A DNA stretch of 64,000 nucleotides, from NCBI RefSeq assembly GCF_001543285.1, contig NZ_CP014164.1, positions 682,001 to 746,000 of the forward strand. The letters run 5' to 3'. Below, piece by piece: positions 45,281 through 54,514 of this stretch (positions are counted from its first letter, which is position 1; the number at the start of each line of letters is the position of its first letter). The notes below the pieces were generated by a model, which saw only the letters and a list, made by a program, of their open reading frames with translations, made no database searches and was not told where the DNA came from. The position numbers and the translations under genes are program-made. Origin of the DNA: Aerococcus viridans. Its GTDB lineage: Bacteria; Bacillota; Bacilli; Lactobacillales; Aerococcaceae.

Positions 45281-48052
45281 ATGAAAATGAAAGAAACATT
45301 AAATTTAGGAAAAACAAAATTCCCAATGCGCGGTAATCTACCTGTTAAAGAGGTAGAGCGCCAAGCTGAGTGGAACGAAGAAGACGTATACGCACAACGT
45401 CAGGAAAAAAATAAAGATAAAACACCTTGGGTCCTACATGATGGTCCTCCATATGCAAACGGGAACATTCATATTGGACATGCCATGAATAAAATCTCTA
45501 AAGATATTATCATCCGTTCAAAATCTATGTCTGGCTTCCGTTCACCTTACGTACCGGGTTGGGATACGCACGGTTTACCAATCGAGCAAGCCTTAACCAA
45601 TTCAGGTGTTGACCGTAAGTCAATGACAGTTGCTGAATTCCGTAAATTATGTGAAGAGTATGCTTGGAAACAAATTAACGGCCAACGTGATGACTTCAAA
45701 CGTTTAGGTGTTGCGGGTGACTGGGAGAACCCATACTTGACATTAGCACCAGAATTTGAAGCGCAACAAATCCGTTTATTCGGTGACATGTATGAAAAAG
45801 GCTTGATCTATAAAGGGGCTAAACCAGTTTATTGGTCACCATCTTCAGAATCTACTTTGGCTGAAGCTGAAATTGAATACCAAGACGTTGAATCACCTTC
45901 AATCTACGTAGCCTTTAAAGCACGTGATACAAAAGGCAAATTACCAGAGAATACAGAATTCATTATCTGGACAACAACACCTTGGACTATTCCATCTAAC
46001 ATGGCTATCGCTGTAAATCCAAACTTTGAATACTCTGTAGTCGCTGTTGCTGACCGTAAATTTGTGGTTGCAACTGACTTAGTGAATAGCCTAGCAACAG
46101 AATTAGAATGGGTAGATTACACAGTTGAAGGCGAACCAGTTAAAGGTCATGACTTGGAGTATATGGTTGCTGAACATCCATATTACGACCGTGACTCATT
46201 GCTAATCTTAGGTGACCATGTAACAACTGAATCAGGTACTGGTTTAGTCCATACGGCGCCTGGGCACGGGGAAGATGACTACTTTGCGTCTTTGAACTAT
46301 AACTTAGATGTTCTATCACCATTAGATGACCAAGGTCACTTTACAGATGAAGCACCAGGTTTTGAAGGTATCTTCTACGAAAAAGGTAACGAGATTTCAA
46401 TCGAAAAAATGAAAGAAAATAATCGTTTACTAAAACTAGATTACTTCTCTCACTCTTACCCACATGACTGGCGTACTAAAAAACCGGTTATCTACCGTGC
46501 AACACCACAATGGTTCTGTTCAGTAGAAAAAATTCGTGAACGGACTTTAGACGTCATCGATAATGAAGTGAAATGGTGGCATCCATCTGGTCAAACACGT
46601 ATCTACAACATGATCCGTGACCGTAAAGACTGGGTAATTTCACGTCAACGTGTTTGGGGTGTTCCATTGCCAATCTTCTACGCAGAAAATGGCGAACCTG
46701 TATGTACACCAGAAACAATCGAACATGTAGCCAACCTATTTGACGAATTCGGTTCAAATATCTGGTTTGAGCGCGAAGCGAAAGACTTATTACCAGAAGG
46801 CTTTACGCACCCAGCATCGCCAAACGGTGAATTCACCAAAGAAATGGATATCATGGATGTATGGTTTGACTCTGGTTCATCTCACCATGGCGTATTACGC
46901 ACACGTGAAGACCTAACATTCCCAGCTGACATGTACTTAGAAGGTTCTGACCAATACCGTGGTTGGTTCCATTCATCACTATTAACATCAGTTGCAGTGA
47001 ACAATGAAGCACCATACCGTTCAGTTCTTTCTCAAGGATTCGTTAACGATGGTGAAGGCCGCAAGATGTCCAAATCAATTGGGAACACAGTGTCACCAAA
47101 CGACGTCATCAAGCAACGTGGGGCAGACATTTTACGTCTTTGGGTATCTTCAGTAGACACTTACTACGATGTCCGTATCTCTGACGATATCTTAGGTCAA
47201 GTTGCTGAAAACTACCGTCGTATCCGTAATACTGTACGTTTCTTGCTAGGAAACTTGTATGACTTTGATGCGAAAAAAGATGCAGTAGCCTATGAAGATC
47301 TAGCATCAATTGACCAATACATGATGAACCGTCTAAACGAAATGGTGCGCAATGTACGTCATGCTTACGATACTTTCGACTTTATGACAGTCAACCATGA
47401 AATCACCAACTTCCTAACTTTAGATATGTCTAACTTCTACTTAGACTACGCTAAAGACGTTGTTTACATTGAATTACCAGAATCAGCACAACGTCGTAAC
47501 ATGCAAACAGTTATGTATGCAGTGGCTAAAGCCGTAACGACTTTACTGACACCAGTTATTCCACATACAACTGAAGAAATCTGGACATACCTACAAGAAG
47601 AGGAAGCATACGCGCAATTAGCTGACTTCCCTGAAGTGGTAACTTATGACAATGCAGATGAGTTGAACACGAAATGGTCTGCATTCATGGACTTCAGATC
47701 AGATGTCAACAAAGCATTAGAAAAAGCCCGTGAAGAAAAAGTCATCGGTAAATCATTAGAAGCGAGATTACACATCCACGCAAATGCTGATACAAAGGCA
47801 TTATTAGACAGCGTTGGTGAAGACTTAGCTACTTACTTAATGGTTTCTCAATTAGATGTTCACCAAGTCGATAACTTAGGCGAAGACGCATATACAATCG
47901 ACATCGAACACGCATTAGGTGCAACTTGTGAACGTTGTCGTGCCGTGAAAGAAGAAGTCGGTACAATTGAAGCAGCACCTCACCTATGTGCACGTTGTGC
48001 AGACATCGTCATCAACCACTATCCTGAAGCTTTAGTTGAAGAGGAGAATTAA
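45281..48052 (+). CDS. ileS: Isoleucyl-tRNA synthetase
   Basis: 923 residues, class I synthetase charging tRNA-Ile. HIGH-type [15 protein letters not shown] near residue 60, editing domain with [13 protein letters not shown] and [15 protein letters not shown], and the KMSKS loop [10 protein letters not shown] (near 590). C-terminal zinc cysteines are CERC and CARC. ATG 45281 has GAGGGGG 10 bases ahead and gives the family start [19 protein letters not shown] after two extra residues. A second ATG at 45287 is also usable. Transcription is controlled by the T-box leader. Confidence 0.96.
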   Translation: MKMKETLNLGKTKFPMRGNLPVKEVERQAEWNEEDVYAQRQEKNKDKTPWVLHDGPPYANGNIHIGHAMNKISKDIIIRSKSMSGFRSPYVPGWDTHGLPIEQALTNSGVDRKSMTVAEFRKLCEEYAWKQINGQRDDFKRLGVAGDWENPYLTLAPEFEAQQIRLFGDMYEKGLIYKGAKPVYWSPSSESTLAEAEIEYQDVESPSIYVAFKARDTKGKLPENTEFIIWTTTPWTIPSNMAIAVNPNFEYSVVAVADRKFVVATDLVNSLATELEWVDYTVEGEPVKGHDLEYMVAEHPYYDRDSLLILGDHVTTESGTGLVHTAPGHGEDDYFASLNYNLDVLSPLDDQGHFTDEAPGFEGIFYEKGNEISIEKMKENNRLLKLDYFSHSYPHDWRTKKPVIYRATPQWFCSVEKIRERTLDVIDNEVKWWHPSGQTRIYNMIRDRKDWVISRQRVWGVPLPIFYAENGEPVCTPETIEHVANLFDEFGSNIWFEREAKDLLPEGFTHPASPNGEFTKEMDIMDVWFDSGSSHHGVLRTREDLTFPADMYLEGSDQYRGWFHSSLLTSVAVNNEAPYRSVLSQGFVNDGEGRKMSKSIGNTVSPNDVIKQRGADILRLWVSSVDTYYDVRISDDILGQVAENYRRIRNTVRFLLGNLYDFDAKKDAVAYEDLASIDQYMMNRLNEMVRNVRHAYDTFDFMTVNHEITNFLTLDMSNFYLDYAKDVVYIELPESAQRRNMQTVMYAVAKAVTTLLTPVIPHTTEEIWTYLQEEEAYAQLADFPEVVTYDNADELNTKWSAFMDFRSDVNKALEKAREEKVIGKSLEARLHIHANADTKALLDSVGEDLATYLMVSQLDVHQVDNLGEDAYTIDIEHALGATCERCRAVKEEVGTIEAAPHLCARCADIVINHYPEALVEEEN

Positions 48053-48053
48053 G

Positions 48054-48266
48054 ATGACCTATTACGGCATTGTAAAGACTTTTAATGAAAAAGAAGGCTT
48101 TGGTTTCATAGAATTACCTGATTTTCCTGAGGAAGGTGACATCTTCGTTCATTTTTCAGCATTACTTCACTTAGAACAATCATCACTAACCGTTGGACAA
48201 AAAGTTCACTTCGAAATTGCAGAAGGAAAACGCGGACCACAAGCAGTAAACATCAGCTTAAAATAA
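48054..48266 (+). CDS. Cold-shock domain protein
   Basis: 70 residues of the cold-shock fold: GIVKTFNEKEGFGFIELPD carries the RNP1-like KEGFGFI, and DIFVHFSAL is the RNP2-like motif. It binds single-stranded nucleic acid. The usual CspA-type order is kept but the sequence is more divergent than the main cold-shock proteins. ATG 48054 has GAGGAGA ahead and follows the ileS stop by one base, so it is probably read from the ileS transcript. Confidence 0.88.
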   Translation: MTYYGIVKTFNEKEGFGFIELPDFPEEGDIFVHFSALLHLEQSSLTVGQKVHFEIAEGKRGPQAVNISLK

Positions 48267-48520
48267 GGATGAGAGGAAAAGCGTTCAGCCCTCAACCAGT
48301 GGAAGATTAACGATGTTGATGACGGTAGTCATCAACAAGTTCATCTGAAGTGGGAAGAGGGGTGCTTTTCCGAACTCGACTTAATAGGATGTGAGGACCG
48401 ACGCTCAGAAAGCCACCAGTGGAAGACTATAGCAGAGACGCACGCAGTGTGTGGCGCAATATAGTCTGAAGTGGAGACCTGTCTGCCCAAGCGAACTCGA
48501 CTATAGGATGAGAAGAAAAG
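48266..48520 (+). repeat. Two tandem 120-base structured repeats and a truncated third
   Basis: AGGATG recurs at 48266, 48386 and 48505, giving units of 120 and 119 bases. The third stops after 16 bases (AGGATGAGAAGAAAAG), where a MITE-like element starts. Shared cores are CCAGTGGAAGAY, RTCTGAAGTGG and CGAACTCGACT. Unit 1 folds with GGAAAAGC/GCTTTTCC, CCCTC/GAGGG, CCA/TGG, AGAT/ATCT and TGTTGATGAC/GTCATCAACA. Unit 2 keeps CCA/TGG and has AGACTATA/TATAGTCT at the same place, so paired bases change together. No coding potential. Not recognised as a known family. Confidence 0.75.
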
Positions 48521-48637
48521 AAGCTGGGACAAAAGGCCTCTAAAAAGGCGTACACAATTCTTAATAAGAGTTGTGTACGCCTTTTACTTTGAAAAAATTC
48601 TTATAAATCTATGATTTTAATTTTTTGTCCCCGCCAC
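48520..48637. mobile_element. MITE-like element with IS1182-type ends
   Basis: Ends GAAGCTGGGACAAAA (48520-48534) and TTTTGTCCCCGCCAC (48623-48637) match the 15-base ends of the IS1182 copy at 25343-27082 at 14 and 13 positions. Inside is an 18-base-pair hairpin, AAAAGGCGTACACAA with TTGTGTACGCCTTTT (48544-48584), like the subterminal hairpins of that IS. No transposase. 118 bases. No target duplication found. Confidence 0.65.
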
Positions 48638-48654
48638 TTTTTATTTGCAGTGAA

Positions 48655-48856
48655 TTTCACTTATCTAGCCAAATAAGTGAAAAATATTGGCAATATTCAC
48701 CTATATCAATATATAGGTGAAGCATAATTGGAAATTTTTACTTATATTACCCAATAGATGAAAACCCTAAAAATCCTTCATCTCTTACCAGTAATAAATG
48801 AATAGATTGACCCAAATTTCGCTTATTAGACGCAATAGCATAAAATCAATCAATAG
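48655..48856. repeat. Five degenerate palindromic repeats, period 40-41 bases
   Basis: Units begin near 48655, 48695, 48736, 48777 and 48817. Unit 1 is a 10-base-pair perfect hairpin TTTCACTTAT/ATAAGTGAAA with an 8-base loop. Unit 2 keeps the dyad with different bases, TTCACCTATA/TATAGGTGAA. Units 3-5 are decayed (for example TTTTACTTAT...ATAGATGAAAA). Between hairpins the spacer often holds TTGG. No gene, no promoter and no perfect repeat is present, so it is not a CRISPR array. Confidence 0.7.
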
Positions 48857-48894
48857 TATCTAACTCAAGAACATAAGTTGCTCCCCAAATACAA

Positions 48895-48931
48895 GAAAAA
48901 CGCTAGCCGGAAATACATCCGACTAGCGTTT
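48895..48931. terminator. Bidirectional terminator downstream of the HdeD-like gene
   Basis: AAAAACGCTAG and CTAGCGTTTTTTT flank an inner CGGA/TCCG pair, with one mismatch in the stem. T runs exist on both strands. It serves the minus-strand gene at 48952-49476 and would also stop plus-strand readthrough from ileS. Confidence 0.85.
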
Positions 48932-48951
48932 TTTTACTGCAACAATCCTGA

Positions 48952-49476
48952 TTATACGAAAGCTGCTACGATTAGTTCGAAACCATTTGTAAGGAAGTAC
49001 ATACCTACTAGGAATGGCAAGATAGCTAATGTTGCAACTGGTGTAAATAATAAGTATAGACCGATAATTAATGAGAAGATTGCGATGATTAAAGCAATCC
49101 AATATAAAGCTGTTGAGAATGGCTTGATACCACGAGTCAATACAATTGCTGTGATTGATTCAGTGATGAACCATAGAGCGAATAGAATTGGAATAGTGAT
49201 GAAACCAATTTCTACGTTAAAAAGAATTAGAATCCCAAAGAAAATACGTAAGATAGCTAAAATAAGTGATCCTGTTAAAGCAAATCCGAAACGTTCTTTT
49301 AAACTATTGCGTGCGATTAGGGCGATGATACCACCAAAAATCATTGTCATACCAAATACATAAACGATTGATAGTAGAATTGCAATCGGATTGTTAAATG
49401 CAATAAATGCAACAATTACATAGATAATACCAAGTAATAATTCAGTCCATGAAAAGCGCTTGCTGTTATTTTCCAT
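48952..49476 (-). CDS. HdeD family membrane protein (DUF308)
   Basis: 174 residues with six predicted membrane helices in three repeated pairs, as in the HdeD/DUF308 family, named for an acid-resistance membrane protein of E. coli. The sequence ends without a polar tail. GAAAGGAAATAG precedes the ATG on the minus strand. Its role here is not known. It is next to another small stress-type membrane gene, but each has its own terminator. Confidence 0.82.
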   Translation of the reverse strand: MENNSKRFSWTELLLGIIYVIVAFIAFNNPIAILLSIVYVFGMTMIFGGIIALIARNSLKERFGFALTGSLILAILRIFFGILILFNVEIGFITIPILFALWFITESITAIVLTRGIKPFSTALYWIALIIAIFSLIIGLYLLFTPVATLAILPFLVGMYFLTNGFELIVAAFV

Positions 49477-49604
49477 TGTTCTATTTCCTTTCTTTATAAG
49501 TTATATTTAAGATAACATAATATTATTATGACCGCAATAATTATTTTTTTTTGCGAGAAATTATACTATAAGTGAAATAATTACCGCTAAATTACCAAAA
49601 TATA

Positions 49605-49650
49605 AAACACCGAAGCAGGAGCAATTTAGATTGCTCTTGCTTCGGTGTTT
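49605..49650. terminator. Terminator of the GlsB/YeaQ-like gene
   Basis: A 20-base-pair stem with one mismatch joins AAACACCGAAGCA at 49605 to TGCTTCGGTGTTT ending at 49650. On the minus strand it is followed by TTATATTTTGG. It lies 19 bases past the stop of the gene at 49669-49914. Confidence 0.85.
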
Positions 49651-49668
49651 CAATAATGCTTACGCATC

Positions 49669-49914
49669 TTATTTAGTACGTTTAAGGATAAAGTTTAATA
49701 CTAAGATTAAAACGATTGATCCGATTAGAGATGGGACAACTGCATATCCACCAATTACAGGACCAAAGTCTTGTAAGAAAGTAGATCCTACCCAAGAACC
49801 TAACATACCACAGATGATGTTACCGATAATGCCCCCAGGAACATCTTTACCTAGGATTGCACCTGCACCCCAACCAATAAGTCCACCGACGATTAAAGAC
49901 CATAACCAGCCCAT
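49669..49914 (-). CDS. GlsB/YeaQ/YmgE family stress response membrane protein
   Basis: 81 residues with three membrane helices and the glycine-rich pattern VGGLIGWGAGAILGK and GGIIGNIICGMLGSWVG that defines this transglycosylase-associated (GlsB/YeaQ) family. In enterococci GlsB is a membrane partner of the general stress protein Gls24. No gls24/asp23 gene is in this window. AATGGAGGAA is the ribosome site. Confidence 0.88.
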   Translation of the reverse strand: MGWLWSLIVGGLIGWGAGAILGKDVPGGIIGNIICGMLGSWVGSTFLQDFGPVIGGYAVVPSLIGSIVLILVLNFILKRTK

Positions 49915-50016
49915 GATAATTCCTCCATTTCATTTTGTATTGGACTTGTTGTCCATATATACATTTTAACATATGGATTAAATCAGATGAAATGATAACA
50001 CTCTAAAATAATCATT

Positions 50017-51225
50017 TTATTTTTTTTGACCGCCATTAAGTAAATGTTGTTTTAATTCATTTTCCATTTGTACCATTTCACGTTCAGCTTGCAGACGTTT
50101 AGCCCGACCTTCTTCTTGAATTTGCATGGTTTCAGTTATGGTATCGATCAGGTTTTGTTGTGAATGTTTCAAGGTTTCAATATCTACAACACCACGTTCA
50201 GACTGTCTTGCTGTTTCAAGTGATGATTGTTTCAACAATTCAGAGTTCTCTGTTAACAATTGGTTAGTGGTATCTGTAACAGCGATTTGTGCATCCAAAG
50301 CATCTTTTTGACGGTATAGGGATAATTGGATAGCAATTTGGTTTTTCCATAAAGGAATGGCTGTATAAATAGACGATTGGATTTTCTCAGCCAAGTTTTG
50401 GTTGGCATTTTGAATTAAACGAATTTGAGGTGCTTGTTGGATGGTAATTTCACGTGTTAACTCCAAGTCGTAGATTCGTTTTTCAAGTCGGTTAATAAAT
50501 TGCTCTAAGTCGGCAATTTTTTGAATGGTCATTTGGTCATGTTCACTAGTTACCTGATTCTTTAGGGCAGGTAACTCTTCTTGGCGTAGTCGTTCTGCTT
50601 TGATTTGAGCAGCAGCGATGTAGACATTTAATGCTTCGAAGAATTCCAAGTTTTGTTGGTATAAACTATCCAGTTGCAGGTTATCATTTAATAAACCATT
50701 CTTTTGACGGGTTAGGTGACCAGCGATTTCATCAATTTGGTAGCCAACTTTTTGATATTTGGCATTCATCTCATATAAAGAGGCCTTTTGTTTCTTAAAC
50801 CAACGTTGAATGCGGTTCTGCTTTTGGTTGGTCAATTGGCTTGGGTCAGTATCATTCAAGCGGGCTAATAATTCACGCAACTGTTCGCCAACAACGTCTA
50901 AGTCCTGGTTTTGTACTTGAGCGATGATTTGGTGTGAGAAATCACCGATTTGTTTTTGGGCCATGGCACCATAGGAAACGATTGATTGGCTATCGCTAGC
51001 ATCAATTTTTTCAGATAATGCCTGAGCCTGGTCCTGGCGGTCTTTAGATAATTGTTGGTAAATCGTCTGTTCCATGCCCGTTTCTTCATCGGTATTCGCC
51101 AAGTTTTCTAAAGGCGAATTAGCTAAAGTCGCATCTTGGAAGGGGTTGGCGATTAAATCATCTACTGATTTAGAAATATTATCCGATTGTTTGTTTAATG
51201 GTTGGTTTTTGTCTTCTGTCATCAT
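50017..51225 (-). CDS. telA: TelA/KlaA family toxic anion resistance protein
   Basis: 402 residues, mostly alpha-helical, of the TelA family (YceH in Bacillus), associated with tellurite and with cell-envelope or lantibiotic stress. KIQSSIYTAIPLWKNQIAIQ and ALNVYIAAAQIKAERLRQEE are conserved in the family. Two ATG codons in tandem (51225 and 51222) follow AAAGGAG, and either may serve. It lies 9 bases after xpaC, so the two form an operon. Confidence 0.9.
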   Translation of the reverse strand: MMTEDKNQPLNKQSDNISKSVDDLIANPFQDATLANSPLENLANTDEETGMEQTIYQQLSKDRQDQAQALSEKIDASDSQSIVSYGAMAQKQIGDFSHQIIAQVQNQDLDVVGEQLRELLARLNDTDPSQLTNQKQNRIQRWFKKQKASLYEMNAKYQKVGYQIDEIAGHLTRQKNGLLNDNLQLDSLYQQNLEFFEALNVYIAAAQIKAERLRQEELPALKNQVTSEHDQMTIQKIADLEQFINRLEKRIYDLELTREITIQQAPQIRLIQNANQNLAEKIQSSIYTAIPLWKNQIAIQLSLYRQKDALDAQIAVTDTTNQLLTENSELLKQSSLETARQSERGVVDIETLKHSQQNLIDTITETMQIQEEGRAKRLQAEREMVQMENELKQHLLNGGQKK

Positions 51226-51234
51226 GGTTCTCCT

Positions 51235-51870
51235 TTACTCAGGTTCATTAGTGAAGCTATCGAATAAACTTTGCGCTTGCTGGGCCAAGTCTGCGATTTC
51301 CTCACGTAAACTCGTTAACTTTTGAATTTTTCGTGGCGATTTATCCATTGCTTGATTAATGGCCATATATTGTTCAAGTGCGCCCTTTAAATTTGGGAGC
51401 ACATGATATAGGAAATCAGTCGCATGGTTTAAACGATCTGGCGCTTTTGTAATGGCTTGGAAAAAACTTTTCAAGACTTTGCTTGTATCATACCGTTTGA
51501 ATACCATATTTAAATGGGTATTGTAGTTTTCATACTCCAAGATGGTTTCGATATTATCCAAGGCTTCAGCCATTTCTGACCGGAAAAAATGAATCTCTTG
51601 GTCAGTTAAGTCAGCTTCCCCATAGATGGCTTTTCTTGATTTGGGCACCTGTCCTAGTTTATATTTTTTACGGTTGCTTAGGTGGGTAGCGATATTTGCC
51701 GTATAAATATTATTGATCACAAAGACTAGGAAAGATAGTGCCAACACCCAGAAGGTAATTTGATAATAGGGGGCACCAAATACAAACAATAGAAAAATGA
51801 TTGTCACGTTCATCGGCCAGTAAAGGGGATATTGACCAATTTTTGCGATGTATTGAAGTGGGCGATTCAT
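51235..51870 (-). CDS. XpaC family protein (5-bromo-4-chloroindolyl phosphate hydrolysis)
   Basis: 211 residues: two adjacent membrane helices near the N-terminus (about 17-33 and 38-56), then a helical cytoplasmic domain with the xpaC pattern VPKSRKAIYGEADLTDQEI and FLYHVLPNLKGALEQY. XpaC was named for hydrolysis of a chromogenic phosphate, and its true job is not known. It is regularly paired with telA, as here. It is transcribed from the 270-base gap shared with nudF. Confidence 0.86.
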   Translation of the reverse strand: MNRPLQYIAKIGQYPLYWPMNVTIIFLLFVFGAPYYQITFWVLALSFLVFVINNIYTANIATHLSNRKKYKLGQVPKSRKAIYGEADLTDQEIHFFRSEMAEALDNIETILEYENYNTHLNMVFKRYDTSKVLKSFFQAITKAPDRLNHATDFLYHVLPNLKGALEQYMAINQAMDKSPRKIQKLTSLREEIADLAQQAQSLFDSFTNEPE

Positions 51871-52143
51871 GTTTAGTCACTCCTTTGATTGATTTAATTC
51901 CATTATATCTGACAGGTTATCAATCAACATCGGCCTCTAGTCTTATTTAAAAATACTAGTCTATTCCTATAGAATAGGAGCAAGCTGAAAAAGTAAATAA
52001 ATCCCTAAAATTTCGCGTTCTAACCCATATTTTAGATAAAAATGCTAAAATGAAGTGGAGTAGCCATCAAAATTACAAGCTAAATTACAGTAAATATACA
52101 TATAACAGTAAAGTACAAATATAATGTTTAAGAAAGGTTGATC

Positions 52144-52689
52144 ATGATGACATTTGGTGAAGAAACAATTAAGAAAGAAACCTTATATAAAGGAAAAATT
52201 CTAAACTTAGAGAAACATCAAGTCCGTTTGCAAAATGGTGAACTTGCAGATCGTGAACTTATTTTCCACGGACCGGCAGTTGGTATCTTCGCCCTAAAGG
52301 ACGATAAAATTGTATTAGTTCGTCAGTATAGAAAAGGGATTGAAGCAGTTAGTTTAGAGGTACCAGCTGGATTAGTAGATCCTAATGAAGATTTATTGGT
52401 GGCCGCTAAACGAGAATTTGCGGAAGAAACTGGTATGGCTGCTGAAAATTGGCAGCAACTAGACGGGTTCTATGTGACGCCAGGTTATAATGATGAATTC
52501 ATTCAAATGTATGCCTGCCAAAATGTTACTGACTTACCAGAACCACCCGTACAAGACGACGATGAAAATATCGAACTCGTATACCTGGACTTTGACCAAG
52601 CGAAAGCAGCCATTGCCTCAGGAGAAATTTCAGATATGAAGACCATTTACGCCATTCAATATTGGCAAATGTTAACATTACAAGGATAG
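52144..52689 (+). CDS. nudF: NUDIX hydrolase, ADP-ribose pyrophosphatase type
   Basis: 181 residues. The Nudix box GLVDPNEDLLVAAKREFAEE followed by TGM fits GX5EX7REUXEEXGU. The following QLDGFYVTPGYNDEFIQMY is typical of ADP-ribose pyrophosphatases, which split ADP-ribose into AMP and ribose phosphate. ATG 52144 has AGAAAGG 7 bases ahead. A TATAAT at 52120-52125 may be its promoter. It precedes the unknown membrane protein and mtnN. Confidence 0.88.
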   Translation: MMTFGEETIKKETLYKGKILNLEKHQVRLQNGELADRELIFHGPAVGIFALKDDKIVLVRQYRKGIEAVSLEVPAGLVDPNEDLLVAAKREFAEETGMAAENWQQLDGFYVTPGYNDEFIQMYACQNVTDLPEPPVQDDDENIELVYLDFDQAKAAIASGEISDMKTIYAIQYWQMLTLQG

Positions 52690-52701
52690 TAGGTGACATA
52701 T

Positions 52702-53562
52702 ATGACGCCAGATGAGGAACCACAATTAACACGTGCACAGTACCGAGCTTTGAAAAATAAAATTGACCACGCCAACAAAACGGGTAGTGAAATTGCAGAC
52801 GAAATACAAGAAAATAAGCGACCAGGTGAATCAACGACATATAATACATCTCGTGATGCACGTCACAAAAAATCAGCAGCCTTTAACCACGATGCAACGT
52901 CGGGTAATACCCAAGTTTTTAAGCAGGAGGAAGACTTTGATGCGCCAAGGAAATTTTCTGCGGATATGCTTAACCAGGCTTTATATGAAAAGAAGCGTCA
53001 GGAGGCAAAAGCTAGTCGGGGAAAATCCAGCTCAGCTGACCAGGTATCTAGACCTGAACGACCAAATTCCAATAGATTAAATCCAAATTCTTCTGCGACA
53101 AACCAAGGGCCAAATGACCGCAATTATGCTGGTCAGGGCGATTGGACCAACCAAGACGACCATGTTGTGACGGCTGCTAGAACGTCGACGCCACTTGCGG
53201 AAGAACCCTTAGTAGCAGAGACTACTAAAGAAAATAAAAAACGGCTGTCATTTAGACAACGCCTTTTTGGTCCTTCAGAGGAAGTATTAGAGGCTGAAAG
53301 AGATGACGACATATTAGCAAATGATAATGAAGGAATTGGCCAATCACAACCAGCTTTTGTTGGTACAAGTTATGCTGAAGCAAATCCGGAAAAGGCAAAT
53401 CAGTTTGGTCAACATACAGGTCAAGTAGATGCGGATGGTAAAGAGGCTAGCAAAGGGAAGTCATTCTTCGGGCCAACTAAAATTGATCGTTTCTTAAATA
53501 TCGCGATTGTCCTGTTAACTTTAGGGATTATCATTTTAACCGTCATCGCCTTTTATGTTTAA
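52702..53562 (+). CDS. Single-pass membrane protein of unknown function between nudF and mtnN
   Basis: 286 residues. About 260 are polar, charged and low in hydrophobic residues (N-terminal LTRAQYRALKNKIDHANK, later an Asn/Gln/Pro-rich stretch), and one membrane helix is at the very C-terminus (FLNIAIVLLTLGIIILTVIA). It is a tail-anchored protein with a probably disordered cytoplasmic body. In streptococci the gene at this place (after a Nudix gene, before mtnN) is macP, a short phosphoprotein that activates a wall synthase. The topology agrees but I see no convincing sequence match. Confidence 0.6.
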   Translation: MTPDEEPQLTRAQYRALKNKIDHANKTGSEIADEIQENKRPGESTTYNTSRDARHKKSAAFNHDATSGNTQVFKQEEDFDAPRKFSADMLNQALYEKKRQEAKASRGKSSSADQVSRPERPNSNRLNPNSSATNQGPNDRNYAGQGDWTNQDDHVVTAARTSTPLAEEPLVAETTKENKKRLSFRQRLFGPSEEVLEAERDDDILANDNEGIGQSQPAFVGTSYAEANPEKANQFGQHTGQVDADGKEASKGKSFFGPTKIDRFLNIAIVLLTLGIIILTVIAFYV

Positions 53563-53602
53563 TTAAGTTAAATCAATTCAAATAGAGGAGAGTATATTAT
53601 AG

Positions 53603-54292
53603 ATGAAAGTTGCAATTATTTGCCCAATGGAAGAAGAAATTGGTTATTATAAAGAACACCTGGGCCTAAGTGCTGGTGAAATTGTTGGGTCAACAGAAGT
53701 ATGGACAACATCCTACCAAGGGCACGAGATTGTTGTAGCCCGTTGCGGGATTGGGAAAGTGAATGCTGCAATCGCGACGACTTTAGTTGCACAAACAAGC
53801 CCTGATTTAATCATCAATACTGGGTCAGCGGGGGCCCTGGCACCAGACCGTCAAATTGGGGATATTGTCATTGGTGAAGCCACGATGTACCATGACGCGG
53901 ATGCCCGTGCGTTTGGATATGAATTAGGCCAAGTTCCTACAATGCCAGCCCGTTACAAGGCACCAGAAAACTTGATCCAAGACTTTTTAAATGCTTATCA
54001 TGAGACAGATTTAACAGCTACGAGAGGATTAATTCTAACGGGTGACCAATTTATCGCCGATACAAACAAGGTTAATGACTTGTACCAAACCTTCAGAGGA
54101 GCCCAATGTGCTGAGATGGAAGGGGCTGCAGTTGCACAAGTAGCCAACCAGTTTGGTATTGATTGTATTGTCATTCGAGCGATTTCTGATACTGCTCAAC
54201 AAGACGCTAATGTGGTCTTTGATGAATTTGTGGTGACGGCAGGGCAAAATGCCGCTAAAGTGACGTTGAATTATTTAAAACATTTAAATTAA
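53603..54292 (+). CDS. mtnN: 5-methylthioadenosine/S-adenosylhomocysteine nucleosidase
   Basis: 229 residues (Pfs). It removes adenine from methylthioadenosine and S-adenosylhomocysteine, recycling methionine and opening the path to AI-2. CPMEEEIGYY has the catalytic Glu near residue 12, AEMEGAAVAQVA the ribose-binding Met-Glu, and IRAISDTAQ the catalytic Asp. Full family length. AGAGGAG is ahead of the ATG. Confidence 0.95.
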   Translation: MKVAIICPMEEEIGYYKEHLGLSAGEIVGSTEVWTTSYQGHEIVVARCGIGKVNAAIATTLVAQTSPDLIINTGSAGALAPDRQIGDIVIGEATMYHDADARAFGYELGQVPTMPARYKAPENLIQDFLNAYHETDLTATRGLILTGDQFIADTNKVNDLYQTFRGAQCAEMEGAAVAQVANQFGIDCIVIRAISDTAQQDANVVFDEFVVTAGQNAAKVTLNYLKHLN

Positions 54293-54299
54293 GTTATCA

Positions 54300-54328
54300 T
54301 TGACGAAGGTCAAGAATAATGGTATGAT
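54300..54328 (+). promoter_or_regulatory. Promoter of rpsD
   Basis: TTGACG (54300-54305), a 17-base spacer and TATGAT (54323-54328), directly ahead of the structured leader. Confidence 0.8.
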
Positions 54329-54344
54329 AGAATTCGTGTAAAAT

Positions 54345-54490
54345 AATGCAGCAAAATTGAAGCAAGCTCGTCAACATTTCAACCACTGACAACCGTCAGT
54401 AAGCCAAGTAGTCTGCGGCTGCAGAAGACGAAAGCGCTAAGGTGAAATGCACGAATGCGGTCAATTTAAAAGGTTATTTTACTCCAAAAT
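54345..54490 (+). promoter_or_regulatory. Structured 5' leader of rpsD, probable S4 autoregulatory site
   Basis: CATTTCA (54376-54382) with the following CC pairs with GGTGAAATG (54442-54450), enclosing hairpins CTGAC/GTCAG (54387-54400) and CTGC/GCAG (54414-54425). In Bacillus and relatives S4 represses its own gene by binding a leader shaped like its 16S rRNA site. The place and form here fit this. No terminator is seen in the leader, so control would be at translation. Confidence 0.65.
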
Positions 54491-54514
54491 TTTATTTTTA
54501 TGGAGGAATATATA

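Noticed and set aside
48655..48856. CRISPR array
   Set aside because: Repeats are degenerate, with 40-base units and no unique spacers between exact repeats. No cas genes are in the window.
48878..49363. 161-codon plus-strand frame opposite the HdeD-like gene
   Set aside because: It is antisense to a clear membrane protein gene, runs through the terminator hairpin and has a composition typical of a shadow frame.
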